Source of the DNA: Tetrastigma voinierianum
Lineage: Eukaryota > Streptophyta > Magnoliopsida > Vitales > Vitaceae
NCBI GenBank assembly: GCA_016808115.1
Contig: JAEQBH010006375.1
Span: 124,001-188,000 of the forward strand
Length of the DNA: 64,000 nt
Reading direction: 5' to 3'
Every line of letters starts with the position of its first letter. Position 1 is the first letter of the stretch. The notes beneath the pieces are model-generated. The model saw nothing but the letters and a program-made list of their open reading frames with translations. It was not told where the DNA came from and did not search any database. Positions 10,791 through 22,416 of this stretch are shown here, piece by piece. Made by a program: the position numbers and the translations under genes.

Positions 10791-13351
10791 GATTTACTTC
10801 TAAATGACATTTTCTGCTCTAATCTATCAGAAGGTTTTTGCTTTATACTTCTAGAAATATTCATTTGTACTAAAAACATTATGTGTGTTCATCGCCCAAA
10901 TTGTACATTATGTGGAAAATAACAAATTTTTGGACGCCCAACATGTACCTTTATCATTTTTGAAAGATATAGGACTTTAGACTATATTTTTAGAAAAATA
11001 TTAATATTAGGAAAGTAATTAGAATATATTTTGAATATTGGTTTTTAGTAAAAAAAACACAGAAACAAACAAACAAAACGCAACCAAAAGTGCAAGTTGG
11101 TATGCCATACATATATTTTAAAAATTATTTGTTTATTACTTTAAAAGAAAAGAAATGAAGGGATGATAAAAATATTTTTATTTTAAATTTATTTTTCTAT
11201 TTCTTCTTTTTTTTCTAAATTTTATTTTTAGAACCAAATAGAGTATTAATATTACTGAAAATCTAACATAGCCAAAATTTTGGATAAAGGCTTTTTTTTT
11301 TTTTTTTAATGTCTCATTAAGATATGGAAGAAAAAAGAAGTAAATGATTCTTAAATTGGCATCCATGAAAGAAAATGATTCTTTTATTGTAGCTAGATGG
11401 TTCTTATAATGAATTTTAAAATTTAAAATTTAACTAAAAAAATAAATTTTTGATTTTGAACCAATAAAATACTCTATATTTTGAATCAATAAATACTTTT
11501 ATAAATACATTATTTCGTTTTCTTTCTCATTTCTATTTTAAATTTGTTTATGGGTAATGTTATCTTTAATATAATTAACTTTAAAGAGTCAATAGATTTT
11601 ATGTACTCTTTTTTTTATAGATAGAATTATAATTTCATATTTAAGGTGGTGTTAAATCAAGCTTAGGTGAGTATGAGATTTCTTTCTTGCCCGTCTTATG
11701 GGTATAATTAGAGTTTGAATGCTCAATCAATATGTAGTGATAAGCTTGGATCTTGCTCCTAATTAAAAAACTTCGAACCCCAAATCTCTTGACTTCGGAA
11801 CTCCGAATGCTTGGTTTTTCCTCTGGATATTCTTATGTTTGAAATTTCACTTAAATAATCGAAAGTATTTCGAACTTGATTCATTAAACTCGGACTTAAT
11901 TAAAATTAATAAATAATTATATTCGAATCGATTTAATCTTGAACTGACTTAATAAAACTAACAAATATAAACTTAATAAGGATCTAAGGTGTTTAGGATT
12001 ATTTATTTTAGTGAGGATATAAAATGTAATTCTTAATGAATAATAAAATAGTAAAATTCCATTAAGATCATAATAGTTCGAATATGATATTGTAATATGA
12101 TATTAAATTAACTCCAAATTAAATACGAGTAATCTAGGAGACAAACTCAATTAGCTCTGAGTTGATTCACTCGCCTACACACACACGTAGGGCCTCACCC
12201 CTCCTGGCCATAGAACGATAGAATTACTCAAATAACTCTTTTATATATATGGTATATATATATAATTTTTAAAAGCCTTAGCGCATCATGAAACAAAGTT
12301 GAAGTGCACTATGAAAAGAGGTCAAGTATGATAAGCAAGAGGGCGGCGAATGGAGAAAGGCTTCACCCAAGCTCGGGCAAGATATCTCGGCTTCACTTCA
12401 TCTCCCGATAAGTACTTTCAGAGCTAATTTTTATTCATATCTTTTAATTTCGTGATCAATTAATTACCCATAAAATGAAAAATTTATTGAAATCTCAAAC
12501 AAGTTCACTTCAACAAAGAGATGCTAGTGAAAACCTTTATGTCAACATTATTCTATGGAATACTAAGGACGTATGGTACTTGTGTAGATCTTGAATATTG
12601 CGAAGGAAGAAAAAAAAAGATTGGTGGAATCACTTAGATTTAAATACTAAACAAAATTGATTCTTTAGACCACAATTTTTCAATTGAATTTATTGAAAGC
12701 ACTGTACTTTGAAAATGTTATGTTTAATAAAAAAATTCTAGCTATAATTTTTTTCAAAATCCCTCAAATGTGTACAATGTTTTGGAAGTTCTTAATGTAG
12801 AAAAAATTTAAGGTGACTTCTTCTTTTATGATTTTTTTTTATACATTATGATTAATTCGATTTCGAATATTTTGGAATATGTAAGACAAAAAAGACAAAT
12901 TTATGCCCACCATTAACTCTATAAACTTAATTAATTTCTGCATCTCTTCTTCATCTTCTTTATTCTTTAGTCTCTTTCATCTTTCATTTTATTTTACCTT
13001 TATTCTTTTGTTTTAATTTTATTTATTTCTCAATGAAAGTAAGGTGTGAGGTAATCAAAGGTAAGTAAAGAAAAAGTCACAGGAAGTGGAAATTCGGGCC
13101 GGGAGATAGGATCTAGGTAGGAAAAATAAATCAATGAGGATGAATAAAATATGAAAAATAGTAGATGATTCTAGAGACCATTTTAGGATGTTTATAATTT
13201 TAATTCAGAGAAAGTGAGGGGACTTTTTTTTGCAGCACAAATTATCTCTGGCGATCGTGTGTTTGATTAATGCAGATAAAATGTTATCTTTCTACTGCTT
13301 TAACATTTATAGGTTATCAAATCGAATTAATATTTGTTCTTCAAATTGGTA
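10791..13351. other. Long AT-rich intergenic stretch upstream of the TNL P4 NB-ARC exon
   Basis: No protein domain seen on either strand. It contains long A/T homopolymers (for example near 11170-11300) and a tatatata tract near 12240. The TIR exon expected upstream of the NB-ARC exon is not visible here, so this gene lacks its first exon or that exon lies beyond recognition. The last bases (ttggtag) form a plausible splice acceptor for the next exon. Confidence 0.5.
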
Positions 13352-13515
13352 GGCCTCGAGACTATTTATTGAAGAAATCTGTCACGTATATTTCCAAAAC
13401 AAGTTGTGCATCCTCAACTTATGCAAAAATTTAGTGAGAATGGATTCTCGTGATAAGGGAACTGGAATCACTATTATGTTTAAAGTCAACGAAAGTTCGT
13501 ATGCTAGGAATTTGG

Positions 13516-13537
13516 GGTATGGGTGGGATTGGTAAGA
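13516..13537 (+). promoter_or_regulatory. P-loop coding segment resembling the miR482/miR2118 target region
   Basis: The 22 bases encode GMGGIGKT, the P-loop segment. In many plants NBS-LRR transcripts are cleaved at this place by the miR482/2118 family. The base pattern GG-ATGGG-GG--T-GG-AA-A expected of such targets is met. Whether a matching miRNA exists in this organism is not visible here. Confidence 0.35.
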
Positions 13538-14433
13538 CAACCCTTGCCAACGTTATTTATGAACGACTTTCCCATCAATTTGAAGGTTGTTGCTTTCTAG
13601 AAGGTTTAAAAAGCACAAGTGTGGAAAATTTAAAAGCACAACTTCTTTCAATGGTATTAAGTGATAAAAATATAAATATGGGATTCACTTCAATAAAGGC
13701 AAGGCTTCATTCTAAAAAGTCTCATTGTTAATATCGATGATGTGAATCACCAATCAGTTTTAGAAACATTAGTAGGAGAACATACTTGGCTCGTCCACAA
13801 AGCCGAATCATTATAACAACCCTGATAAAACATCTTCTAACTGTGCAAGGAGTTGATGCAATATATGAAGTCAAAGTATTAAAGGATGGTATTGACATTG
13901 AGCTCTTTAATCATTATGCCTTTAAAAACAATCCTCCCCCAGGAGATGTTATGAAGCTCTCGCATCATATAATATCTTATGCTCAAGGTCTTCCATTGGC
14001 GCTCAAAGTTTTGGGTTGTTCTTTATGTGAAAGAAATAAGGACTATTGGATGGATACATTGAATAAACTGAGAAAAATCCCTAATGGGGAGATTCAAGAA
14101 GTGCTTGAAATAAGTTTTGATGGATTAAAAGATGATGAGAAACAAATATTTCTGGATACATGCTTTTTTTCGTGAGGAAGACGTAACTTTTTGTAAGGAA
14201 AATATTAGGTGTCGTGGCTTCTTTGTGGTTAGTGGCATAGAAATTCACCTGATAAATCTTTATAACCATTAGTGATAATGGTAGATTGGAGATGCATGAT
14301 TTACTTCAAGAAATGGTTGGCATGTTGTTCGCAAGGCTTCTCCTAAAGAGCCCGTGTTTATCGGGATTGGTGGGAACAAAAGGATATCTCTCATGTTTTG
14401 AAACGTGAACGTGAGAATTCTATTTGTAGACAA

Positions 14434-15965
14434 TTTTTTTTTTTTGATGGATAAAGTAAATATGTATTAATCACAAAACAAAGAGCTGCCCAAAAGTACA
14501 CTGAGTATACAAATATACGCCTTGAGAAGTGACTAAAGATTAAGAAAATAAATCCCTGAATTTAAATACTATTTATACTTATCTTAGGGCTCTATTAAAT
14601 CTCTCGTTTTTATTCCTTAATTAGACACGTTTGGACTAGGACCGTAGCTACAAATGAAAGAATTCCTTAATCTATACATTGAGAAGGTCTCCACATCGAA
14701 GGCCAATTCCTCTATTTCTCTACACCACACTCCGTCTGTACAGGCAAAGAGAGCAGCCCTCCAAACTTTCTTGCGCTTCTTGCCCACTTTTGTTCATTGC
14801 CAAGCTAGAAGGACATGCCGCACTGAGAAAGGAAAGACCCATCCAAACCCCACTATAGCCAAAATAAGCTCCCAAAGCATTCTGGCCTTCGAACAGTGTA
14901 CAAGAAGATGGTTTAGGGTTTCCTCCTCCTCTTCACATAGGTAGGCATTCGCCATAAGGATCTTCCTCTTGAGTTGGTCTCCGCAGTCACTCTTACCCCA
15001 AGACGCCTCACTAAAGAAGCCCACCTTTGGGACCATAGTGTTCAAGACTGATATGTGAAAAGGTCTTGTCTCGCTTCTGCGATTCAAAACTCAGACAAGA
15101 GCTTCACCGAATGAAAGCGTCGGGCTTAATTTTAAGACCAGCACTTGTCTTCCCTATTTGAGACCACTCTCCAAGGATGGGCTTCTGGCTCTTTAAAATT
15201 CTTCCACCTTTATCAATTCCTGGGCCATTGAAGGGGCCTGCTAAACTGAGGTCCAACCACCTCATCTCGGCCATCCCAAACCTCCCTAATCAACCCATCT
15301 TCGAACCGCCAAGCAAACAAGCCTGAACGTTATGCACAAAGCCTCCTCACCACCCCAGACATCTTTCCAAAACCTGATTCTGCTACCATCACCAACCACA
15401 AATTTGGCATTTAAACGGACCATATCCCATCCTTTCCTAATTTCTTTCCATAAGCCTGTCCCAAAACTGTTGCTAACCTCCCCCGAGCACCATCCCCCTT
15501 ACGATTCCCCAAATTTTCTTCTGATAGTCTCCCTCCACAAGGAATTCCTTTCGTTTGCGAAACGCCAAAGCCACTTTCCTAACAAGGCTTTGTTTAGCTT
15601 GTGTAAGCCTCTGACCCCCAAGCCGCCAACCTTTTTATTTGTACATACCGTGGCCCAACTCACCAAATAAGGCTTCTTTTCCAGGTTCCCCCCTCCCCAT
15701 AGAAAGTCCCTCTGGATTTTTTCTAGCCTTTTGCACACTAGACTCGGGATCTGGAAAAGCGACATGAAATAGATAGGGAGGTTCGACAGGGTGCTTCTGA
15801 TAAGTGTAACTCTTCCCCATTTGGAGATATATTGACGCTTCCAAGTGGCTAATCTCCTTCTGAACCTTTCCTCGATGGTATCCCAAATCCTGACTGACTT
15901 ATGGGCCCTGTGGGAGGCCCAACACGTAGTAGGAAGTTTCGCTTTGTACCTAACTCGACTACAAG
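14434..15965 (-). mobile_element. 5'-truncated L1-type LINE (LINE-c) inside the TNL intron
   Basis: In minus orientation, so its 3' poly(A) appears as the T-run at 14434-14445. The minus frame at 15499-15972 gives the C-terminal part of a plant LINE RT (VWD-like start, RRLATWKRQYISKWGRVTLI, then IQRDFLWGG and GLGVRGLHKLNKALLGKWLW). The minus frame at 14794-15087 gives the zinc-binding domain (PFHISVLNTMVPKVGFF, with HLLVHC). The catalytic RT core and endonuclease are missing, as in typical 5' truncation. The element lies wholly between the donor at 14411 and the acceptor at 16104 of the TNL pseudogene. I could not identify a target-site duplication. Confidence 0.85.
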
Positions 15966-16022
15966 ACCTCATCCATACATATCATCCATACATACACACA
16001 CGTGCAGATAGAGTATGTGTGT

Positions 16023-16095
16023 ATAAATTTATGTGTTTGTAAGTTATTCTTTTGCTCTTATAAATTTATATGTTTTTAAGTTATTCTTTGCTCTT
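16023..16095 (+). repeat. Tandem duplication of about 37 bp just before a splice acceptor
   Basis: Unit 1 (16023-16059) and unit 2 (16060-16095) both read ataaattta-tgtttgtaagttattctt(t)tgctctt with a few differences. The second unit runs into cttgctttttag, the acceptor of TNL exon 3, so the polypyrimidine tract of this intron lies in the duplicated material. Confidence 0.85.
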
Positions 16096-17271
16096 GCTTT
16101 TTAGGGAGGTGAAGAAGTTGAAGGCATATTTCTCAACTTATCCGGTTTAGAGGCGATGAGCTTCACCGGTAAAGCCTTTTCCCAAATGACTAACTTGAGG
16201 CTGTTCAAAATCTACCAATCTAACCTTTGGCATACCAAGGGAAGGATGAAATGTAAATTGCACATTTCTCGATGACTTCCAAATTTCAATCATGAGTCAA
16301 GTATCTACAATGGGATGAATACCCTTGTGAATCCTCGCCATCCGATCTTAAAAGGTGAATCTTGCTCACTTCTCCATGCCTCTTACAGCCATCTTACGCT
16401 TCCTGGGAGGGACAAAAGGTATGACATATTTACTCCTTTCGAGATACCGCGTGATACCAATGAAATTGATCTAAGTGTTTATTTACAGATATTTGGAAAC
16501 CTTGAATTAGTGGATGTCAGTTACTCCCAGTACTTAAAAAGAACTCCTGATTTTTCAAGAGCCACAAATCTTGAGGTATTGGTTCTCAAAGGATGTACAA
16601 ATTTGCTTGAGATTCACCCATCCTCGATACTTCCCAGTAAACTCATTTTGTTGAATTTGGAAAATCGTGATAAACCTCGAAAGCATCTTCCAAGCACCAG
16701 GTTAGTATCTCTTGAAACCCTTATTCTTTCTGGTTGCTCAAAGCTAAAGAAGTTAGACGAGACTGCTCTAACAGACCTTCCAACTTGTTGGTCAGAACAT
16801 GGAAATGTTCAAGAGAACTCAAGGAATTTGGACCGCATGTGAGTTCAATCTCATGATCTCCAAATTCATAAGACATCTACCTTCTTCCGTTGTTGTCCTA
16901 AGAAGTTCATATTTACTAGTCCCCATTGTGCCTTAGCCTCACTGATCCGTCTGAACTTAAGTGGAACCCCATCATTCACCCACCTTGTAACTTAGAACGA
17001 CTTCTAGGTCAAGTAGTTACTTGAGGTGACAAATCGCACAAGGCTCAGGCATTGCCAGTGCTTCCATCAAGCATAGAACAACTGTATACAAGTAACTGCA
17101 CATCACTGGAACTCATCGTCCCTGAGTCATTTTGCAAAAGCTTTGGATTTGCAGGTGCTTTATTTGGTAATTGCTTCAAACTGAGGAAGTATCAAAGTAA
17201 GATGGAGTATGCTGCACAAAGTGTGGCATCTCATGTTGACCCAACTACATGGAGATCCATTTATGACCATG

Positions 17272-17819
17272 TAAGTTCTCTTTTGGTTTCATATCATAAT
17301 TTCCACATTTCTGCAGAAATGCTACTGTCAATGTGCCTTCATGATTTTTGCTTGTCCTAATTATGAACCAATGAATATGTTTTCCATTTTGTTTTTCTTG
17401 TTTAAAAAAAGGAGAATGTGTATTAACTCCGAATCTAAATGATACAAAACAAGTGCGCCAAGGGACACAATGTTTACTGAAAGATGCACAACATTGAGAG
17501 ATATGTATCAATAAAAATGTCCTATTACCATTTTATCTTCTATTTTAATTTCACTTGTAAAATCATCCTCATTTTCTAAATCTAGCCCTTAAATTTTATC
17601 TATGTGCTTTAAAAGAAATTCAGTGAAAAAAGTAGAAGAGTATGATCTATATAAGATATTTATATTACCATTGCATTACATGTAATATTAATATAATTAT
17701 ATTACATGCAATACTTAATAATATAAATATTTTTATTATTTAATGATAAAAATTATTTAATGTCAAGCAAATATTATTATTAATACTTAGAAATAATGTT
17801 AGAAAATATTTATGTGTAA
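17272..17819. other. AT-rich TNL intron, left part
   Basis: Follows the gtaagt donor of the TNL pseudogene and contains no domain. The base composition matches 56970-57500, which I take to be the right part of the same intron on the far side of the nested elements. Confidence 0.6.
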
Positions 17820-18082
17820 TGTTGAAGATCATAAGAGCTTGTTACGATCGTATATACCATTTTATTTTAAAGATTATTATACTTGAATAAGTCTGTGTAT
17901 CTTCCATATGAATATTACAAAATGTAATACATTTAGGTATACTTATGTATAATTTGTAATTTTTCCAATTTTTTAGACAATTGCCAATCTCTTTTCATCT
18001 TGTTGTTGTTGTTGTTGTTGTTGTATATAAATATAGGGTTGTATTCTTTACAAATTAATGAGAAACAAAATTTTTCTCTACA
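17820..18082 (+). repeat. Copia-2 5' LTR
   Basis: Begins TGTTGAAGATC and ends ttctctaca. A primer-binding-like tggtacc begins at 18083. It includes a (TTG)n run at about 17999-18024. It shares its start with 47439 and its end with 56941-56965. Confidence 0.75.
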
Positions 18083-18544
18083 TGGTACCTATTAGTCTTT
18101 GGGATTTTTTCTTTTCAATCTTACTTGAGAAGATCTTTTCCTTATTTTGAATCCTATTTCAACAACCTCATTGCCATTTCAAAGGCACTTATTTATCATG
18201 AGATTGTTGGGATCACTCTAACAATGTGAATCCTCCACCAATGGTAATTTTTTTAGAACAATGAACAAGAAATATTAAATGATGTATCTAGTGTAAGGAA
18301 GAAACGACTCTATGAGGGACTATCACTAAATCCTCATGTAAAGCCCTCAACATTGAGTAAACGTTGATTTCAAGGTTGGACAACAAAGTTTCAATGTTGG
18401 CAATGAACAAATTAATCTTAACAAGGTAGAGATTGAGGATTTTAAGAATTTTTGGAACCATTAAGAGCCGGTCATAGTACTTGCTCGTCTTCACTCGCCG
18501 ATAAGAATTCTATTGTCTTACTTTTTTGTCTTGGATAAGCCTTC
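18083..18544. other. Copia-2 leader/gag zone, not recognisable
   Basis: Lies between the Copia-2 LTR and its protease remnant, where gag would be. No gag motif is readable. The minus frame at 18288-18494 is unassigned. Confidence 0.4.
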
Positions 18545-18705
18545 CCTAGGTTATTTTTTTTATTAGTAAAAAACAAATATTATAAAGATAGGAAAATTTC
18601 CCAGGAGTACACAGGTCGTGAACAAAAGGAAGCCAAAAAACTACATAGAAACAACACAAACCCCACCTACTCCCCCAACCAAGTGAGGGAAAAGAAATAG
18701 AATTC
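18545..18705 (-). mobile_element. LINE 3'-end fragment
   Basis: Reading the minus strand, the segment ends in a tail of A/T before 18545 and contains the tgtgtactcctgggaaattttcc type of 3' end seen in plant LINEs. No coding part remains. It sits just before the Copia-2 protease remnant. Confidence 0.5.
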
Positions 18706-18714
18706 AGAGCTTGT

Positions 18715-19374
18715 GGCTATCATCATTGACTCAAGACCTATAGATCATATGACTCATTCCCACAATTGCTAATTCATTTCCCAATAGCTGTGGGATGTCA
18801 GGATCTTTTTTCCGCCATTGTCAAGCTCAAGCCGGGTTTTTTCCCTCTCGACTGGGCCAAACCCTCTTGCTTGGCAAAGAACCAACTTTAAAAGCAGGAG
18901 AATATGATGGTAACCCTCAAAAGGTTACAAATGTTAATATCCACCTACTTAAATTTTTCTGCTCTTATGATATTTCCTTTGTGAAGATGAAAGTCAGAAT
19001 CATTCTTATCTTCAATCGAGACTCTATTCATAGAATTACAAATGTAGGAGATTTATCCTAACTCGACTTACCCCCCCATCTCTCAGCCCAAATCCCCACA
19101 ATCATAATCATCCATATCTAAGTTAATCCTAAGCATTCACAATCATCCATATTTGAGCACCCACAAATTCCTAAACCAACAAGTTCACCTTCAAGTAAAC
19201 TAGTTCCCAGCTCTACTAGACTCACTTTGATTTAATCAAGGAGGAAAACAACCATCAAGGGACCTATACAAATCCAAGAGTCATAACCAACCACTTCCTA
19301 TTGGGTAAATGATCTATCTTTTCCTAATTTTGTTGACACTAGTGATCAAAATCTGCCTATTCTTGTTAGAAAAG
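18715..19374 (+). pseudogene. Copia-2 protease to integrase C-terminal remnant
   Basis: Near 18725-18765 the frame reads IIDSRPIDHMTHS, the copia protease active-site block. The usual DSG is DSR here. Most of the integrase is lost. The final bases (LPILVRK at about 19353-19373) match the short conserved stretch before the copia RT, and that stretch resumes as KGAICNQYP at 45791. The break at 19374 is the Copia-1 insertion. Confidence 0.65.
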
Positions 19375-19624
19375 TGTGGAAAACTGAGTATATGTTAGGA
19401 GGAATAAGTTAGTGGTTTGGTTTTTTTGAATTTGTTTCCTTATATATTGTTATAGCATGTAATTACTTTACTTATAGGATTTGTATATGATTAGGAATTT
19501 TAATTGATGTAGTTTGTACATTAGGAATGATAGATTAGCTTCCATATTGTGTGTAGTCCTCCTCTTGTATTTACGAATGGATTGAATCAATGAAAGAAAA
19601 AGTTTTTCATTCACAAAAGCTTCA
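19375..19624 (+). repeat. Copia-1 5' LTR and primer-binding site
   Basis: Begins tgtggaaaactg and ends aaaagcttca. The primer site tggtatcacgagcc, close to the TGGTATCAGAGC complementary to initiator tRNA-Met, begins at 19625. The 3' copy at about 45546-45790 shares long stretches (for example ttgttatagcatgta and aatcaatgaaag). Confidence 0.85.
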
Positions 19625-19689
19625 TGGTATCACGAGCCACCTTTGGTACTTTAGGAACCCTAGAAAAAAAATCTTTTGGTCCATTCAAG

Positions 19690-20660
19690 CCTCCTAGTCG
19701 AGCATGGCAGTAGAGCACCAAATTTCAGCCACTTCAGATGTAGCTAGTTAAGAAATGAAGAATGACTACAGCCTCACAATTGTAGAAAATGTTTCATTCC
19801 CAATCACTACACCATTTTACTGGAACAATTACCTAAGAATGGTCTAGTCAGGTTTATGTTTGTCACAGTAAGGGAAATAATTTTAGTATTTGATTGGAAA
19901 GATTACTCCTCCAAAGCCCAAAGATGCCTCCTATAGAAAATGGAAATCGGAAAACAATATGGTGAAGTCTTGGTTGATCAATTCAATGGTTAATGAGATT
20001 GGAGAGAATTTTTGGCTTTATGAGACAAACGGATGAAATTGGGAGGTCAAGCTGCGGAATTTACCCACCAGAGACAGCACTTCAGCCATTTTTGAGTTCG
20101 AATCTGTAATTCATGACTTGCGGCAAGGGAGTTTGAATGCCACACAGTATTATAATGCCTTTTCTCGTCTTTGGCAACAGCTTCATACCTTTGAAGACCA
20201 TGGTTGGGAGTGTCTAGGAGATGCCTAGAGATATGCCACGTTGTTGAGAACAAGAGAATCATCAAGTTTCTTGTTAGCTCAATCAAGAACTTAGATGAAA
20301 TTCGAGGTAGATTAGGGAAGTGTTTTCAAAGGTTTGAAGGGAGGAACTTAGGAAATGAGTGATGCTAGGAGATGTGCCAAGTCTCAACAAGCTAGAAAAT
20401 TCATCACTTCTTGGTCGCGAAAAGGAAATCAAGGTAATGAAAGCAAGATTAAGAAAAGGAAGACCACGGTGTGATTATTTGCAGAAGACTAGCTATACCC
20501 ATGAGACATGTTAGAAGATTCATGGCAAAGCCTAATGATTGGAAACTAGCTAATATGAAGCTGAAAAAGAGAGTCGTGAGAATGCAAATAAGTTACCGAT
20601 GAGAGTAAAATTACATAATCCATCCCATTTTAGCAAGGAATGTATGGCTTTTAGAGAAAT
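19690..20660 (+). pseudogene. Copia-1 gag remnant
   Basis: Broken frames give PKPKDASYRKWKSENNMVKS (about 19912-19975) and SAIFEFESVIHDLRQGS with QYYNAFSRLWQQL (about 20080-20180). These are the conserved blocks of plant copia gag. Several stops and shifts interrupt the frame. The CCHC knuckle region is not readable. Confidence 0.75.
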
Positions 20661-20714
20661 GTTTCGAAGATTACTAATCAAAATAACACCACAATAGGTT
20701 CATCGTCACTAAAA

Positions 20715-21388
20715 TTGATTACAATTTGCATGTTCAATGCAAATTTAAGTCATAATGATGTGTGGATTTCAGATTCAAGAGCCTCAGATCACATGACAGG
20801 GAAGAAATCTTTATTAGAGGACTATAGCCCATACAAGGGAAACTTAACTGTAAATATAGCATATGGCTCATTCTCAAAAGTAGAGGATGTTGATTCAGTT
20901 TATCTGACTGATAAACTTGTGTTGCAAACCGTGCTTTATGTCCCTAAATTCACTTGTAACCTATTTTCAGTGAGTAAATTGGTGAAAGATCTTAATTGCA
21001 TTGCTAAGTTTACCTCCGATTTGTGAATTTCATATTTGGACTTGGAGAAGATAATTAGTTCAGGTTAGATGTCGCCAGGCTCTATCAACTCAAATTTAAT
21101 GGATCTCCTACAAGACAAACAAACACACAAGGCTGCAAGTCTATTAGTTCAAGGTCATGTATTTGATTCCAATAAGGGAGAATGAAATTATGTTGTGTCA
21201 TTATCGTCTAGGACACCCAAATTTCTTGTATCTCCAAAAGTTGTTTCCTTCATTATTTATCAATAAAAATCCAAAGTTGTTTCAATGTGAAGTGTGTTAG
21301 TTTTCTAAGCATTCTCGCACTCCTTGTCATGTTTAGCCTTACAAGTCATCACATCCATTCTCATTAATTCATAGTGATGTATGGGGGC
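20715..21388 (+). pseudogene. Copia-1 protease and integrase zinc-finger region
   Basis: The frame 20715-21026 is copia protease: WISDSRASDHMTG, then YSPYKGNLTVNIAYGSF, LQTVLYVPKFTCNLFSVSKL. The active-site triad is DSR instead of DSG. After stops, the pre-integrase part reads CHYRLGHPNFLYLQKLFPSL (His pair, near 21196-21260) and FQCEVC (Cys pair, near 21280), then SHPFSLIHSDVWG near 21350. This is cut at 21388 by a solo LTR, in the middle of the usual DVWGP motif. Confidence 0.85.
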
Positions 21389-22416
21389 TGTTGGCGTATC
21401 ATTATTGATAGAACCCTTGTAAAAATAAAATCATAAAGTGTTCGACCCTGACTTAGTGGATGTCGCAAATCGAATCGTTTCATCACTTTATGTCTGCAGT
21501 CGTGTTTATAGAATATAAGGAAAGGTAGACTAGCCCTTAGTGACATCAACTGCCTTGGAAAGATTCTCCGTTGAATTAGGCAAGAGATTCAGAAGATCTG
21601 GTGATTATTCTACGTATTGAGGAAGGAAGTATAAAAGGATGAAATGTGATCATTCTAGATTATGAAAATCTCAATTGTTGGAGATCCATCTAGGAGCCTA
21701 GTTGGAAAAGAAAATATTATGTCGCATGTATAAGGAAAGAAATCAACCGGTGTGGAAAGGAAAAATATTTTATCTCATGCATAAGGAAGGAAATCAACCA
21801 GTGATGGTGATCATATAAAACAATTTTGGAATTATGTGGATTCAGTCAATATGAAGAATCTCATATTCATGCTTAAATAGGAGAAGAAGATACCTTTCCA
21901 GATCATCGATTAAGCATACAAACAGAGGTCAGTTCAGAGGGAGTCATATCGGGAGAAAGAGGCTGCTGTGTACTCAAGCCAGAGCAAAGACACTTTACTC
22001 TACTGATGGAGTGATTAGGCATCAATGAACCCAAATGCGTGTGGGAAATAAGGGAGCTTATTTCAATGTTTCTCTATGGGATAGTTTGGAGAAGACGATT
22101 GTGAGAACGTTGGAGCCTTGTCTCACTTAAGTCTAACTTGTAACCTAATTGATAAATAGTGAAACACCTTGCATTTAGGTCACCCGCTTACAGTGTGGTC
22201 ATGGAACTGTTAATGTGAATCCATGGCCTTCCCTCGTGTGTGTGTGTGCGCATAATCTTTCTTAACCTTTATCTTATTATTTTTCACACTACCAAATTCC
22301 TCACCCGCATATTACAAAGCGGTTAACCGGTCTCGCCATGATAGTGCCTTACCAGTTGATGCAGCATTTCGTGGAGCACTGTCATAACTCACAATCTCTA
22401 TTTTATTTCAAGGGGC
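21384..22416. mobile_element. Solo LTR of about 1.0 kb in the Copia-1 integrase
   Basis: The insert runs from TGTTGGCG at 21389 to ATTTCA at 22410. It is flanked by gggggc (21383-21388) and aggggc (22411-22416), one mismatch in six. Removing it rejoins the integrase text (HSDVWG, then SRIKNIN). It has TG..CA ends, a short target duplication and no coding sequence, which fits a solo LTR. It contains an imperfect tandem repeat of about 50 bp at 21711-21800. The family is unassigned; gypsy is likely by length. Confidence 0.8.
21711..21800. repeat. Imperfect 50-bp tandem repeat in the solo LTR
   Basis: Two units each read gaaa(a)atatt, then atgcataaggaa-gaaatcaacc-gtg. Confidence 0.8.

Larger units (their letters stand above)
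13352..17271 (+). pseudogene. TNL resistance pseudogene P4: NB-ARC, LRR and C-JID start
   Basis: Exon 2 starts after ttggtag with a decayed linker reading SRLFIEEI, then NLVRMDSR. After a 1-base shift near 13451 the frame carries the P-loop GMGGIGKTT (about 13516-13542). A shift near 13725 is followed by the kinase-2 block NIDDV, RNBS-B SRIIITT, GLPLAL (near 14000) and RNBS-D-like FLDTCFF. A shift near 14165 precedes the MHDLLQEM motif near 14290. A donor at 14411 opens an intron that holds a minus-strand LINE. Exon 3 starts at 16105 (EEVEGIFLNLSG, then FSQMTNLRLFKIY). A small intron (16419-16488) precedes LRRs at 16489-16840 (TPDFSRATNLEVLVLKGCTN) and the C-JID start at 17052-17270 (LPSSIEQL, FGNCFKLRKY). 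It ends at a gtaagt donor at 17271. No TIR exon is seen. Frameshifts make it a pseudogene. Confidence 0.9.

Noticed and set aside
14411..16104. A target-site duplication for LINE-c
   Set aside because: No direct repeat longer than a few bases was found around the T-run and the 5' truncation point.
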